A program made the translations under genes and the position numbers. A DNA stretch of 64,000 nt. Origin: Limnohabitans sp. DM1. GTDB taxonomy: Bacteria > Pseudomonadota > Gammaproteobacteria > Burkholderiales > Burkholderiaceae_C. Numbering within the stretch: position 1 is the stretch's first letter; the number at the start of each line of letters is the position of its first letter. Positions 19,547-29,275 of this stretch are shown in pieces. The notes under the pieces are model-generated. The model was given only the letters and a program-made list of their open reading frames with translations, was not told the DNA's origin and did no database searches. The DNA lies in the NCBI RefSeq assembly GCF_001269385.1, contig NZ_CXOO01000010.1:352873-416872 (forward strand), given 5' to 3'.

Positions 19547-20346
19547 GTGGGGCAATAAAAAGTGGTGCGCTGACCTTGCAGCAAGGAACGGATTGGCGTG
19601 GCGCACACGCGGCAAGGCTCACCTGCACGGCCGTAAACCGCCGCCTCCAGCTGGAAATAGCCTGTGCGGCCTTCGGCATTTACAAAATCCTTGAGCGTGC
19701 TGCCGCCTTGCTGCACGGCGCGCGACAGGACCTGGACAATGGCCGCATGCAATTTAGCCACCCTGGGCCCACTCAGACGAGAAGCCCGGGTGGTCGGGCG
19801 TATGCCCGCCATGAACAAGGATTCGGAAGCATAAATGTTGCCAACGCCCACCACCTCATGGCCTGCCAGCAACACCTGTTTGATGGCCGCATGGCGTTTT
19901 TTAAGCGCCAGGGAGAAAACGGCCAGATCAAATTGGCCGCCAAGCGGCTCCACACCCAGATGCCCCAGTAATTTCTGAGCCTGCACAGATTCTTCCGATG
20001 GGGCCCAAACCACAGCGCCAAAGCGTCTCGGATCATGCAGCCGCAACACCCCGTGATCGGTCACCAGATCCATGTGATCGTGAGGGCCGCCCGGGGCTTG
20101 GGTGGGTGCAAAATTCAGACTGCCCGACATGCCCAGATGGAGCAGCAGCAGCCCTTCGTCCAGGTCCAGCAACAAATATTTGCCTCGGCGCCTGACCGAA
20201 ACCACTCGCCGGCCAACGAGACTCTGCGCCGAAGTCCCCAGCGGCCAGCGCAAAGGCTTGCCCATTCGTAAATCCAAAATCAGGGCCGAGGCGATTTTGT
20301 CGGCAAAACTGCGTCGAGTGACTTCAACTTCGGGGAGCTCGGGCAT
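19531..20346 (-). CDS. mutM: Formamidopyrimidine-DNA glycosylase MutM (Fpg)
   Basis: Excises 8-oxoguanine and formamidopyrimidines. The ATG at 20346 gives the essential N-terminus PELPEVE, where Pro2 is the Schiff-base nucleophile and Glu3 is catalytic; any upstream start would block this chemistry. 271 residues, with a C-terminal zinc finger (C-x2-C ... C-x2-C, CRVC and CPTC). Upstream of mutY on the same strand and divergent from the TPR gene. Confidence 0.96.
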   Translation of the reverse strand: MPELPEVEVTRRSFADKIASALILDLRMGKPLRWPLGTSAQSLVGRRVVSVRRRGKYLLLDLDEGLLLLHLGMSGSLNFAPTQAPGGPHDHMDLVTDHGVLRLHDPRRFGAVVWAPSEESVQAQKLLGHLGVEPLGGQFDLAVFSLALKKRHAAIKQVLLAGHEVVGVGNIYASESLFMAGIRPTTRASRLSGPRVAKLHAAIVQVLSRAVQQGGSTLKDFVNAEGRTGYFQLEAAVYGRAGEPCRVCATPIRSLLQGQRTTFYCPTCQKP

Positions 20347-20407
20347 TATTTTCCAGACCCAGAGGGGTATCCCCCTCTGTTGCACTTGTCAAAAGATGGT
20401 CTAGATT

Positions 20408-22141
20408 ATGATGACCTGCATGAAATTCTGGTTTCGACTTGCCGTCTTGTCCACTTGCATCGTCGGTGCATGGGCTCAACCTGCGCGCCCAAAAGTTGAC
20501 ACGCCCCCAAAACGGTCCGCACTTGATGCCGTGTTGTTTTATCAAGTGCTGCTGGGTGAGTTGAATGTCCGTGAAGGCTCTGCGGGCAGCGGGTTTTCCA
20601 TGTTGCTGGATGCCGCCCGCAAATCCCGCGACCCTGCCTTGTTTCAAAGATCCGTGGATATTGCCCTGCAAGCACGCTCAGGGGAAGCTGCTTTACAAGC
20701 TGCACAAACCTGGAAAAAAGAACTCCCACAAGCCCCCGAACCCAACCGCTACATTCTGCAGATTCTTCTGGCGCTCAATCGCATCGAAGAAGCAGGCCAT
20801 GCCTTGTCATCCTCCATCAACGAGCTGCCGCTGGCAGAACAAACAGCCGCAATCATCTCCGTTCCCAGCGTTTTTGCTCGTGTTCAGGACAAGGTCCTGG
20901 CGGCAACTGTGGTCGAAAAAGCGCTGGAAAAAGCCCTCACTCAAGCTGAAACCACTGCCAGCGCCTGGACCACGATTGGCCGCATGCGCCGTGATGCCGG
21001 ACAAATCCCCCAAGCGGTGGAAGCCGCCGTCAAGGGCCATGCCGCAGACCCACAAGCCCAAGGCCCTCTGGTTTTATCGCTCAGCTTGATCAGCAACGCC
21101 ACCAGCACACTCAAACCGATGCTGGATGCAGCCATGAAAAAAGAAGCCTCTGCGCACTTGCGCCTAGGCTATGCAAGATCCTTGATTGGCTTGCAACTTG
21201 TCCCTGATGCTCTGGCGCAATTGTCATTGCTCAACAAGAAATTCCCTGACTTTGCAGATGGTTGGTTGGTTCACGGATTACTTTTGTTTGAAAACAACCG
21301 CCCCTTGAATGCCACACAAAGTCTGGAAACTTATATTCAGTTGACAGCACAAAGCAAAGATCCCGAGCAACAGGCTGGTCGGGTTGAGGCACTGCTTGCG
21401 CTGTCGAAAATGGCTCAGCGGCAAGGACAAATCGAGAAAGCCAAGTTTTGGCTCACTCAAATGCCGGCAAACGCAGACCCCTTGAAACTTGCCAGCCGTC
21501 AAGCCGACTTATTGGCCCAACAAGGACAGCTTGAGCAAGCCCGCATGACTTTGGCACAAGTCAAAACCAACACGGCAGAACAAGTCCTCAAAAAGAACTT
21601 GGCTCAATCTTTCTGGTTGCGCGAAAACGGTCTTGCCCCTGAGGCCTATTTGCTGGTGAAAAATGCTTTATCCAATTCACCCCGCAACGCAGAACTACAA
21701 ATCGAATTGGCCCTGATCTGCGAAAAACTCAAAAAGTACGAGGAGATGGAAGCGCTTCTGCGTCAAGTCATGGAAAGTAATCCCAAAGAGCCTCATGCGT
21801 TCAATGCATTGGGATATTCGTTGGCAGACCGCAATCTACGTCTCGATGAAGCACGCCAACTCATCAACAAAGCGGTCGAGCTTTCGCCGCACGATCCCTT
21901 CATCCAAGACAGCTTGGGCTGGGTCGCATTCCGCCAGGGTGAACACCTGCAGGCCCTTCAAATCTTGCGCGCAGCCTACAAACTCCGCCCCGACGCCGAA
22001 ATTGCCGCTCACTTGGGTGAAGTTCTTTGGACGATGGGTCAGACTCAGGAAGCAACCGCCATCTGGCGCGAAGGCCTGCAACTCAAGGCGGACAATGAAA
22101 CACTGCAAGAAACCCTCAAACGCTTGAAAATCAAGCCATGA
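20408..22141 (+). CDS. Secreted or periplasmic TPR-repeat protein upstream of lolB
   Basis: 577-residue tetratricopeptide protein. The first ~24 residues form a signal peptide (FWFRLAVLSTCIVGAWAQ). The rest is helical repeat, clearest in the C-terminal third (HAFNALGYSLADR, FIQDSLGWVAFRQGEHLQAL). In betaproteobacteria a TPR protein regularly sits before lolB and ispE, suggesting a role in outer-membrane or lipoprotein assembly, but the function is not established. Three in-frame ATGs (20408, 20411, 20420) could start it. The stop overlaps the lolB start. Confidence 0.88.
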   Translation: MMTCMKFWFRLAVLSTCIVGAWAQPARPKVDTPPKRSALDAVLFYQVLLGELNVREGSAGSGFSMLLDAARKSRDPALFQRSVDIALQARSGEAALQAAQTWKKELPQAPEPNRYILQILLALNRIEEAGHALSSSINELPLAEQTAAIISVPSVFARVQDKVLAATVVEKALEKALTQAETTASAWTTIGRMRRDAGQIPQAVEAAVKGHAADPQAQGPLVLSLSLISNATSTLKPMLDAAMKKEASAHLRLGYARSLIGLQLVPDALAQLSLLNKKFPDFADGWLVHGLLLFENNRPLNATQSLETYIQLTAQSKDPEQQAGRVEALLALSKMAQRQGQIEKAKFWLTQMPANADPLKLASRQADLLAQQGQLEQARMTLAQVKTNTAEQVLKKNLAQSFWLRENGLAPEAYLLVKNALSNSPRNAELQIELALICEKLKKYEEMEALLRQVMESNPKEPHAFNALGYSLADRNLRLDEARQLINKAVELSPHDPFIQDSLGWVAFRQGEHLQALQILRAAYKLRPDAEIAAHLGEVLWTMGQTQEATAIWREGLQLKADNETLQETLKRLKIKP

Positions 22142-22638
22142 TTCGGTCTGTTGCTGACAGCCTGTTCAATATGGGCTTGAGCTTGTGCCTGGGCATGATG
22201 TTGACGTCATGCGCCACACGCATCGTGGCACCAAGCAGCGCCAGTGCATATTGGTCAGGCCGACTTGCGTTGCAAATCAAGTCCGAACCCATCCAGCAAA
22301 TGAGCGCCAGCTTTGAGCTTCAAGGCAGTGCTGAGCAAGGTGAATTGATCTTGTTCAGCCCCATCGGAACCGCCATGGCCAAGTTGAACTGGACCCCTCA
22401 GATGGCGTGGATCGAGCAAAACGGTCAACGAAAGCATGGTGCCAGCTTGCAGGCGATGACCGAACAATTGACGGGTACATCACTGCCGATTTCAGCCTTG
22501 TTTGAATGGCTGGCAGGGCGTGAGCAAGCTGCCCCAGGATGGCAAGTCGACTTGTCAACACACCCAGAAGGTCGACTGACCGCTCAGCGAAAAACACCCC
22601 AACCAGAAACGGTTTTACGCATCATTCTTGATCGCTGA
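22138..22638 (+). CDS. lolB: Outer-membrane lipoprotein receptor LolB
   Basis: 166-residue lipoprotein that receives lipoproteins from LolA and inserts them in the outer membrane. Signal peptide with lipobox LTSC places the lipidated Cys at residue 25. The beta-rich segments YWSGRLALQI and GELILFSPIGTAMAKL match the LolB fold. It is somewhat short for the family. Position between the TPR gene (ATGA overlap) and ispE is the usual lolB setting. Confidence 0.88.
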   Translation: MIRSVADSLFNMGLSLCLGMMLTSCATRIVAPSSASAYWSGRLALQIKSEPIQQMSASFELQGSAEQGELILFSPIGTAMAKLNWTPQMAWIEQNGQRKHGASLQAMTEQLTGTSLPISALFEWLAGREQAAPGWQVDLSTHPEGRLTAQRKTPQPETVLRIILDR

Positions 22639-22685
22639 AAAACGTGTAACACGCGCATGCGCGAGCTGCTGGTGATAATCAGCAC

Positions 22686-23537
22686 ATGAAATCGCTCTAC
22701 GATGCTCCCGCACCTGCCAAACTGAATCTTTTTTTGCACATCACGGGTCGACGCAGTGATGGTTATCACCTGCTCCAATCAGTCTTCATGCTGGTTGACT
22801 GGTGTGATACCTTGCATTTCGAGATGCGCCCCAACAGTCGCATCAGCCGTGAAGACTTGTCCGTCAAACTACCAGACGATGACTTGAGCACCCGGGCTGC
22901 TCGGCTTTTACAGAAACACACCGGATGCACGCAAGGTGTACACATCACTGTTAACAAGCAAATTCCGGCCCAAGCTGGCATGGGCGGCGGGTCCTCCGAT
23001 GCAGCCACCTGCCTGCTGGCACTGAACCAGTTGTGGAATCTGAAACTTGACTTACCCACACTTGAAAAACTGGGACTGCAACTGGGCGCCGATGTACCAT
23101 TTTTTTTACGCGGTCGTAACGCTTGGGTTGAGGGTGTCGGCGAAGAAATCACACCCATCGAGCTGCCTTCAGCAGAATTTTGGATCATCAAACCTGCAGC
23201 AGGCATTGCAACATCTCAAATTTTTGGCCATCCGGACCTGAAACGCGATACAAATGCTGCTACAATAGCGGTCTTCGCTGCACAGACATATGACTTCGGT
23301 CACAATGATCTACAGCCTGTCGCAATAGGCCTTTGCCCTGACATCAAACTAGCGCTTAATGCGCTCGAAGATGCTGGGTTAAACGCAAAAATGACAGGCT
23401 CTGGTAGTGCAGTGTTTGCACACTGCAAACCAGGCACAAAGCCAATCTCGGTCCCTGACCATTGGCAAGTACGCAAATGCAGCAATATGGATGTTCATCC
23501 TCTTGTAGGTTGGGCAGCCAGCGACAATTATCGGTAG
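22686..23537 (+). CDS. ispE: 4-diphosphocytidyl-2-C-methyl-D-erythritol kinase
   Basis: GHMP kinase of the MEP isoprenoid pathway. 283 residues: the N-terminal PAPAKLNLFLHITGRRSDGYH includes the conserved Lys12, and the ATP loop PAQAGMGGGSSDAAT is at 94-108. The C-terminal GSGSAVFAHC is also characteristic. A likely promoter for the downstream tRNA-Gln and prs lies inside the last third of this gene. Confidence 0.96.
   Translation: MKSLYDAPAPAKLNLFLHITGRRSDGYHLLQSVFMLVDWCDTLHFEMRPNSRISREDLSVKLPDDDLSTRAARLLQKHTGCTQGVHITVNKQIPAQAGMGGGSSDAATCLLALNQLWNLKLDLPTLEKLGLQLGADVPFFLRGRNAWVEGVGEEITPIELPSAEFWIIKPAAGIATSQIFGHPDLKRDTNAATIAVFAAQTYDFGHNDLQPVAIGLCPDIKLALNALEDAGLNAKMTGSGSAVFAHCKPGTKPISVPDHWQVRKCSNMDVHPLVGWAASDNYR
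23238..23266 (+). promoter_or_regulatory. Candidate promoter inside ispE for tRNA-Gln and prs
   Basis: CTGAAA (23238-23243) and TACAAT (23261-23266) are separated by 17 bases, a good sigma-70 arrangement about 300 bases before tRNA-Gln. E. coli prs also has a promoter within ispE, so the layout has precedent. No experimental support is visible. Confidence 0.45.
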
Positions 23538-23564
23538 GCCGCTGTTTCAGCAGTCAACCCGTGT

Positions 23565-23641
23565 AGGGGAGTCGCCAAGTTGGTTAAGGCACCGGATTTT
23601 GATTCCGGCATGCAAAGGTTCGAATCCTTTCTCCCCTGCCA
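23565..23641 (+). tRNA. tRNA-Gln (anticodon TTG)
   Basis: 77-base tRNA with a paired acceptor stem (AGGGGAG/CTCCCCT), GTTCGAATCC T-arm, discriminator G and encoded CCA. The anticodon loop TTTTGAT gives TTG, reading CAA. It lies between ispE and prs, as in many betaproteobacteria. Confidence 0.97.
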
Positions 23642-23683
23642 AATACGTTCATTCGTACAGGCCCCAATTTTCTGATCGCTGGA

Positions 23684-24661
23684 ATGCCCATGCAGCCTGC
23701 TTCATACACACCCGACTTCATGCTTTTCACCGGCAATGCCAATCCTGTTTTGGCTGCCGAAATCGCACATCATCTCGGCACTCAGTTGGGCGCAGCAGAT
23801 GTGGGCCGTTTTTCTGATGGCGAAGTCACCGTCGAAATCAAACAAAACGTCCGTGCTCGTGAAGTCTTTGTGGTCCAGTCCACCTGTGCACCGACCAACG
23901 AAAATCTGATGGAATTGTTGATCATGGTCGACGCGCTCAAACGCGCTTCGGCCGGTCGCATCAGTGCAGTCATTCCCTATTTCGGCTACGCACGTCAGGA
24001 CCGTCGCCCACGCTCCAGCCGAGTGCCCATCACAGCCAAAGTTGTGGCCAATATGCTGCAAGCCGTCGGTGTTGATCGCGTCCTGACCATGGACTTGCAC
24101 GCTGATCAGATTCAAGGTTTCTTTGACATACCTGTTGACAACATCTACGCCTCCCCTGTTTTGCTGGGTGATCTGCGCCAAAAAAACTATGAAGACCTGA
24201 TTGTCGTCTCGCCCGATGTTGGCGGTGTGGTGCGTGCCCGTGCCCTGGCCAAGCAACTTGGTTGCGATTTGGCCATCATTGACAAACGCCGCCCCAAAGC
24301 CAACGTGAGCGAAGTGATGCACGTGATCGGTGAGATCGAAGGCCGTAACTGCGTGATCATGGACGACATGATTGACACCGCTGGCACTTTGGTCAAAGCC
24401 GCAGAAGTGCTCAAGGAGCGTGGTGCCAAGAAGGTCTACGCTTACTGCACACACCCCATCTTTTCAGGTCCGGCCATTGAGCGCATCTCCAAGGGTGATG
24501 CGCTGGATGAAGTGGTGGTGACCAACACCATTCCGCTGACAACACAAGCTGCTGCCTGCACCAAAATTCGCCAACTGTCTGTAGCACCTCTCATCGCTGA
24601 AACGATGCACAGGATCGCCAATGGAGAGTCGGTGATGAGCCTGTTCTCGGATCAGATCTGA
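23684..24661 (+). CDS. prs: Ribose-phosphate pyrophosphokinase
   Basis: Makes PRPP from ribose-5-phosphate and ATP for nucleotide, His and Trp synthesis. 325 residues; recognisable are the ATP-binding flexible loop [10 protein letters not shown], the divalent-cation site [14 protein letters not shown] and the PRPP loop [12 protein letters not shown]. ATGs at 23684 and 23690 are both possible. A terminator follows 20 bases after the stop. Confidence 0.97.
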   Translation: MPMQPASYTPDFMLFTGNANPVLAAEIAHHLGTQLGAADVGRFSDGEVTVEIKQNVRAREVFVVQSTCAPTNENLMELLIMVDALKRASAGRISAVIPYFGYARQDRRPRSSRVPITAKVVANMLQAVGVDRVLTMDLHADQIQGFFDIPVDNIYASPVLLGDLRQKNYEDLIVVSPDVGGVVRARALAKQLGCDLAIIDKRRPKANVSEVMHVIGEIEGRNCVIMDDMIDTAGTLVKAAEVLKERGAKKVYAYCTHPIFSGPAIERISKGDALDEVVVTNTIPLTTQAAACTKIRQLSVAPLIAETMHRIANGESVMSLFSDQI

Positions 24662-24681
24662 TCCACTTCGGGCAATCAGCG

Positions 24682-24715
24682 GCCTGCCACCCAATTGGTC
24701 CGGCAGGCTTTTTTT
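24682..24715 (+). terminator. Rho-independent terminator after prs
   Basis: Stem GCCTGCC (24682-24688) with GGCAGGC (24702-24708), 13-base loop, then seven T residues. rplY therefore probably has its own promoter or relies on readthrough. Confidence 0.88.
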
Positions 24716-24761
24716 AGTCAGGGCATCACTGGTCGCGGTGAGTCCTTTGATGGAGTAAGTT

Positions 24762-25391
24762 ATGAAATTCGTCGCTTTTGAGCGTTCCAAGCAGGGCACG
24801 GGTGCGAGCCGCCGTCTCCGCAATTCCGGCCGTACGCCTGGCATCGTTTACGGTTCCACATCGGCCCCTCAACTGATCGAGCTGGACCACAATGCTTTGT
24901 GGCACGCCTTGAAAAAAGAAGCTTTTCACGCTTCGATCCTCGAAATGGAATTCAACGGTCAATCCAGCCAGGTTTTGCTGCGTGACTATCAAATGCACCC
25001 CTACAAGCAGTTGGTACAGCACATTGATTTTCAGCGTGTCGACGCCAACACCACTTTGCACATGAAAGTGCCATTGCACTTCAGTGGCGAAGAAGAGTCT
25101 GAAGCCGTCAAGACCGACAAGTGCCTGATCAACCACGTCGTGACTGAAATCGAAGTGGCTTGCTTGCCCGCCAACTTGCCTGAATTCATTGCAGTCGATC
25201 TGAAGGGCCTGACCAAGGGCGTTTCCCTGCATTTGAACGACATTACTTTGCCCGCGGGTTGCAAAGCCATCACCCATGGCAAAAAGAACCCCGTTCTGGT
25301 TTCTGTGGTGGCCCCTGTTGAAGAGGTCGTGGTGGCACCTGTTGCTGCACCTGCTGCTGATGCCAAAGGCAAGGGTAAAGGCAAGAAGTAA
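24762..25391 (+). CDS. rplY: 50S ribosomal protein L25 (general stress protein Ctc form)
   Basis: 209-residue long form of L25 that binds 5S rRNA. The N-terminal L25 domain ([20 protein letters not shown] ... GIVYG) is followed by the TL5/Ctc C-terminal beta domain. A low-complexity tail ([20 protein letters not shown]) ends the protein. The ribosome-binding site GGAG lies 7 bases before the ATG. Confidence 0.95.
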   Translation: MKFVAFERSKQGTGASRRLRNSGRTPGIVYGSTSAPQLIELDHNALWHALKKEAFHASILEMEFNGQSSQVLLRDYQMHPYKQLVQHIDFQRVDANTTLHMKVPLHFSGEEESEAVKTDKCLINHVVTEIEVACLPANLPEFIAVDLKGLTKGVSLHLNDITLPAGCKAITHGKKNPVLVSVVAPVEEVVVAPVAAPAADAKGKGKGKK

Positions 25392-25430
25392 TTTCTTTCA
25401 GCCTGACGTCTTGGCCAATTTGGCCTGATA

Positions 25431-25459
25431 GCAAAAAGCCCGCTTTGCGGGCTTTTTGC
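25431..25459 (+). terminator. Bidirectional-looking terminator after rplY
   Basis: Perfect 13-bp stem (25431-25443 with 25447-25459) around a TTT loop, with an A-run on the left arm and a T-run on the right arm. It ends rplY transcription. Confidence 0.92.
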
Positions 25460-25574
25460 ATATACAAGCAAGATTTGTTGCGCCGCCCTTAGTGCTACTG
25501 GGCATTTTTTTCCGCTGACAGGTTCTATGAACTGCGAAAATTCGCAGTCAATGTTCATCAATTGAACTTCAATC

Positions 25575-26573
25575 ATGTCTGGAACTCGAATGAATAACTC
25601 TTTATCACGCAGAGTCATCCTTGGTCTTTTGGCCCTCAGCGCCTCCTCCTGGAGTCAAAGCCAAACTGCTAAGGCATCATGGCCTGAACATGCTGTCAAA
25701 TTGATCGTCGGTTTTCCAGCGGGATCCAGTCCTGATTTGACTGCGCGGGCATTGGCCGAACCGCTGGCCAAAGCTTTGGGCCAGAACGTCATTGTGGAAA
25801 ACAAGGTGGGCGCGGGCGGCAACATCGCCGCCGACTTCGTCGCGAAATCCACCGATGGCCACACCTTGGGTCTGATGATCAACGGCAACATGACGATTGC
25901 CCGCATCCTGAACCCCAAGGTGCCTTATGACCCCCTCAAGGACCTCGCCCCCATCAGCCTGATCGGCAAAGCGCCTTTGGTGCTGACCGTGCCTGCCAGC
26001 GCCCCCGGTGAGACTGCAGCAGAGTGGTTGAGCCAAGCCAAAAAGGCGGGCGACAAACTCAGCTATGCATCGCCCGGTGTCGGCACCGTCGCGCACTTGG
26101 GCATGGAACTGCTCAAAACCAAAGCCGGCATTGCCCCTGTCCATGTGCCCTACCCCGGCAACCCGCAAATCATCAACGCCATGTTGGGTGGCCAGGTTCA
26201 GCTGGCTTTGCTGCCTCCGGCCATGGCGGCCGCCCAGGTGCGCGGTGGCAAGCTGCGGGCCATTGGGGCTTCGAGCACCGGGCGCAGCCCTGTCGCGGCC
26301 GAAGTGCCGAGCTTGAGTGAAATCGGGGTAAAGGATTACCAACTCGAAATCTGGAACGCGGTGGCCGCGCCCTCATCAATGCCTGCGGCTGTGAGCAGCA
26401 AGCTGTCGGCCGTGATCAGCGAGATTGTCCGTGCCCCCGAGATTCGTGAGCGTTTGTTCCAGCAAGGCTGGCAAGTCGTGGGTTCCTCGCCCGAAGGCTT
26501 GCGCAACCGGATTGAGTCGGACACGAAAGCGCTGGGCGACATCATCCGCAGCCAGAAAATCGAAGTGAATTGA
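25575..26573 (+). CDS. Bug-family solute-binding protein
   Basis: Third Bug protein of the window, 332 residues. The N-terminus NNSLSRRVILGLLALSASSW looks like a Tat-type signal. The mature region has VKLIVGFPAGSSPDLTARAL and ENKVGAGGN, where the GG of the usual AGG motif is GS. It stands alone between rplY and the convergent sco gene, with no permease. ATGs at 25575 and 25590 are both possible; the second starts nearer the signal peptide. Confidence 0.92.
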   Translation: MSGTRMNNSLSRRVILGLLALSASSWSQSQTAKASWPEHAVKLIVGFPAGSSPDLTARALAEPLAKALGQNVIVENKVGAGGNIAADFVAKSTDGHTLGLMINGNMTIARILNPKVPYDPLKDLAPISLIGKAPLVLTVPASAPGETAAEWLSQAKKAGDKLSYASPGVGTVAHLGMELLKTKAGIAPVHVPYPGNPQIINAMLGGQVQLALLPPAMAAAQVRGGKLRAIGASSTGRSPVAAEVPSLSEIGVKDYQLEIWNAVAAPSSMPAAVSSKLSAVISEIVRAPEIRERLFQQGWQVVGSSPEGLRNRIESDTKALGDIIRSQKIEVN

Positions 26574-26629
26574 AACCCTGAAGCTGGCCCTGAAGCGGCG
26601 TGTTCAGCCCCGGGCCCTGAGGCCCAGAG

Positions 26630-27238
26630 TCACTTGCCGCTGAGCAAAATCTTCACGTCGGCGGCCAGCGCCTCGGCACCGCTGGCGTGGCGGTTGTAAA
26701 GCCGAATGCGGCCTTGCGGGTCAAAGGTGAAGCTGCCCGCCGAGTGGTCCATGGTGTAGCTGGTGGGAGTTTTGCCTTCGACCTTTTTGTAATAGATCTT
26801 GAAGTCCTTGGTCACCTTAGGCAACTGCTCGGCTGTAGGGCGCAAGGCCACAAAGTCTGACCCAAAATTGGCCATGTAGGCCTTGAGCAATTCGGGTGTG
26901 TCGCGCTCAGGGTCCACTGTGATGAAGATACCCTGGAGCTTTACCCCATCGGCACCCAGCAACTGTTTGGCCTGGGCCATTTCTTGCAAAGCGGTGGGGC
27001 AGACGTCGGGACATTGGGTGAAACCGAAAAACACCACCACGGCCTTGCCTGCAAAGTCCTTCAAGGTACGCACCTGGCCGTCTTGGTCACTCAGCTCCCA
27101 GCCTTGGGCGTAGTCAGCCCCGGTAATGTCCACGCCGCGAAAGGCTGGTTTGTCTTCGCCGCAGCCACTCAAGCCCCACACCGCCCCTGCCAAACCCAAG
27201 GCCAGGGCCGCTCTTGTCCAAACTCTGCGTTGCAACAT
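26630..27238 (-). CDS. SCO1/SenC-family copper chaperone lipoprotein
   Basis: Periplasmic thioredoxin-fold protein that delivers copper to or reduces the CuA site of cytochrome c oxidase. From ATG 27238 it has 202 residues, with lipobox LSGC (C26). The copper ligands are CPDVC (C76, C80) and the distal His in TMDHSAG. It is the last gene of the haem A and oxidase-assembly cluster, 10 bases after ctaB. Confidence 0.93.
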   Translation of the reverse strand: MLQRRVWTRAALALGLAGAVWGLSGCGEDKPAFRGVDITGADYAQGWELSDQDGQVRTLKDFAGKAVVVFFGFTQCPDVCPTALQEMAQAKQLLGADGVKLQGIFITVDPERDTPELLKAYMANFGSDFVALRPTAEQLPKVTKDFKIYYKKVEGKTPTSYTMDHSAGSFTFDPQGRIRLYNRHASGAEALAADVKILLSGK

Positions 27239-27248
27239 GTCTAGGGCC

Positions 27249-28145
27249 TCAAAAAATGTAGTGGTCGAGAAGCAAAGCGGCAAACAAGGCGCTCAGGTGA
27301 ATCAAGGAAAAACGGAAAGTCTTGCGAGCCAACTCGTCCGAATACACACGGTACAAGGCCACCGCATAGCCGATGAACCCGATGCTCAGCACCACCGCGG
27401 CGGCCAGGTAAAGCCAGGAGCTCATGCCGTAGACAAAGGGCATCAGGCAGGACGCCATCAACACGATGGTGTAGAGCAAGATCTGCAGACGGGTGAACTC
27501 ATTGCCGTGCGTCACGGGCAACATGGGCAACCCCGATTTGCGGTAGTCCTCGACCCGATACAGCGCCAGCGCCCAAAAGTGCGGCGGGGTCCACAGGAAA
27601 ATGATCAGGAACAGGATCAGGGCCTCAGGACCTACCTGACCCGTCATCGCAGCCCAACCCAGCACCGGGGGCATGGCCCCGCTGGCCCCGCCGATCACGA
27701 TGTTCTGTGGCGTGAGTGGCTTCAAGATCACGGTGTAGATGATGGCGTAGCCCACAAAGGTGGCAAAGGTGAGCCACATGGTGAGCGGGTTGACCAACAC
27801 GTACAACACCGCCGAGCCCAAGGCGCAAAGCACCGCAGAGAACAGCAAGGCCTGCTGGTCACTCAACTCGCCTTTGGCGGTGGGCCGCCAGGCAGTGCGC
27901 TTCATTTTCGAATCGATGGTTTTTTCGACCAGGCAGTTGAAAGCCGCAGCGGCGCCGGCCACCAACCAGATGCCAATGCAAGCCCACAGACCCAGCTTCA
28001 ACTCGGCCAGGCTGGGCACACCGGGCACGGCCAGCACCATGCCGATCAAAGCACAAAAAACGATCAATTGAACCACGCGCGGTTTGGTCAACGCGTAGTA
28101 CTGTTGCCAGGCAGTCAAAGGCAAACGGGCGGTGGCGACGGTCAT
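27249..28145 (-). CDS. ctaB: Protohaem IX farnesyltransferase (haem O synthase)
   Basis: Inner-membrane UbiA-type prenyltransferase converting haem B to haem O. 298 residues and about nine membrane spans. The polyprenyl-diphosphate site is [16 protein letters not shown], and [13 protein letters not shown] is the conserved family loop. The start overlaps the ctaA stop (ATGA). Also known as cyoE/cox10. Confidence 0.96.
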   Translation of the reverse strand: MTVATARLPLTAWQQYYALTKPRVVQLIVFCALIGMVLAVPGVPSLAELKLGLWACIGIWLVAGAAAAFNCLVEKTIDSKMKRTAWRPTAKGELSDQQALLFSAVLCALGSAVLYVLVNPLTMWLTFATFVGYAIIYTVILKPLTPQNIVIGGASGAMPPVLGWAAMTGQVGPEALILFLIIFLWTPPHFWALALYRVEDYRKSGLPMLPVTHGNEFTRLQILLYTIVLMASCLMPFVYGMSSWLYLAAAVVLSIGFIGYAVALYRVYSDELARKTFRFSLIHLSALFAALLLDHYIF

Positions 28146-29272
28146 TCGGCAAGCTTATTGGAAAAGAGAACAGGCCCTGAATTATCAGCCCGGCTGACAC
28201 TCAAGGCCCAGGTCAGGGTCAAGGCCATGGCAGCGGCCCCGCCAGTGTGCATCACGGCGGCCAGCAAGGGCCAGCCAAGCACCACATTGCTCAAGCCGGT
28301 GGCAAACTGCAAAGCGCACAGGCCAAGCAACCAACGCCCGGCCACAGCCAAGCCCGGCTGGAGCCGCAAACGCCAGCCCACCCACAGCAGCACCGCCAAC
28401 ACCAGCCAAGCGGCCGAGCGGTGCACAAAATGGATCGATGCCAGCGCTGAGAAAGGCAAGAGCTCACCGCTTGGGGTGTAACCCAGCTCACGCCAGAGGC
28501 CAAAGCCTTGCCAATTCATCTCGGGCACCCACTGGCCATGGCAGGTGGGGAAATCAGGACACGCCAAAACGGCGTAATTGGTGCTGACCCAGCCCCCCAA
28601 GGCAATTTGCAGCCACAGCAAAACAAAGCCTGCCCACAAACCCGTGCGCAATGGCGACGGCAAGGCCCGTGAGCCTGGGCCGTCATAACGAACGGCTTGC
28701 GCCATCAACAAAACCAACAATCCAATGCCGCCCATCAGGTGCAATGTGACGATGGCCGGAAACAGTTTCATGGTCACCGTGAGTGCGCCGAACGCCCCTT
28801 GCATGCAGACCCACACCAAAGTCAAGGTGGGCAACCAAGGGCTGACCTCTCGGCTTTGACGTCGCAGCCACCATGTCATGGCGACCAAAGTGAGGATCAG
28901 GACGCCGACCCCCGTGGCCAAATAACGGTGAACCATTTCGATCCAGGCCTTGCTCTTGGTGACTGGCCCGGTGGGCATGGCGGTCTCGGCGGCCTTGATT
29001 TCAGCTTTGGCACCGATGGGCGTGGCGCTGCCGTAGCAGCCCGGCCAATCGGGGCACCCCAGGCCGGAGTCGGTCAGCCGGGTAAAGGCCCCGAACAGCA
29101 CCAGATCGAAGGTCAGGAACAAGGTGATCAGGGTCAGGGCCTTGAGCCGTCCTGATGGGGAGGCACTGCGTTGACGCCACAGCCACCAGCCCAAGGGCAA
29201 TGCGGACACCGCCAAGCCTACGGCCATGAGCTCCAAAATGGGCTCTAGGTTGTACAGGTCAACTTCGGTCAT
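28142..29272 (-). CDS. ctaA: Haem A synthase
   Basis: Inner-membrane COX15/CtaA protein oxidising haem O to haem A. 376 residues, about eight membrane spans in two four-helix halves. Conserved [18 protein letters not shown] and the parallel [11 protein letters not shown] loop are visible, as are haem-ligand His residues in [10 protein letters not shown] and [10 protein letters not shown]. It acts just before ctaB in the same operon and overlaps it. Confidence 0.96.
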   Translation of the reverse strand: MTEVDLYNLEPILELMAVGLAVSALPLGWWLWRQRSASPSGRLKALTLITLFLTFDLVLFGAFTRLTDSGLGCPDWPGCYGSATPIGAKAEIKAAETAMPTGPVTKSKAWIEMVHRYLATGVGVLILTLVAMTWWLRRQSREVSPWLPTLTLVWVCMQGAFGALTVTMKLFPAIVTLHLMGGIGLLVLLMAQAVRYDGPGSRALPSPLRTGLWAGFVLLWLQIALGGWVSTNYAVLACPDFPTCHGQWVPEMNWQGFGLWRELGYTPSGELLPFSALASIHFVHRSAAWLVLAVLLWVGWRLRLQPGLAVAGRWLLGLCALQFATGLSNVVLGWPLLAAVMHTGGAAAMALTLTWALSVSRADNSGPVLFSNKLAE

Positions 29273-29275
29273 GCC

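Noticed and set aside
27126..28481. A 451-codon plus-strand open frame opposite ctaB and ctaA
   Set aside because: Antisense to two well-recognised membrane enzymes; no domain seen.
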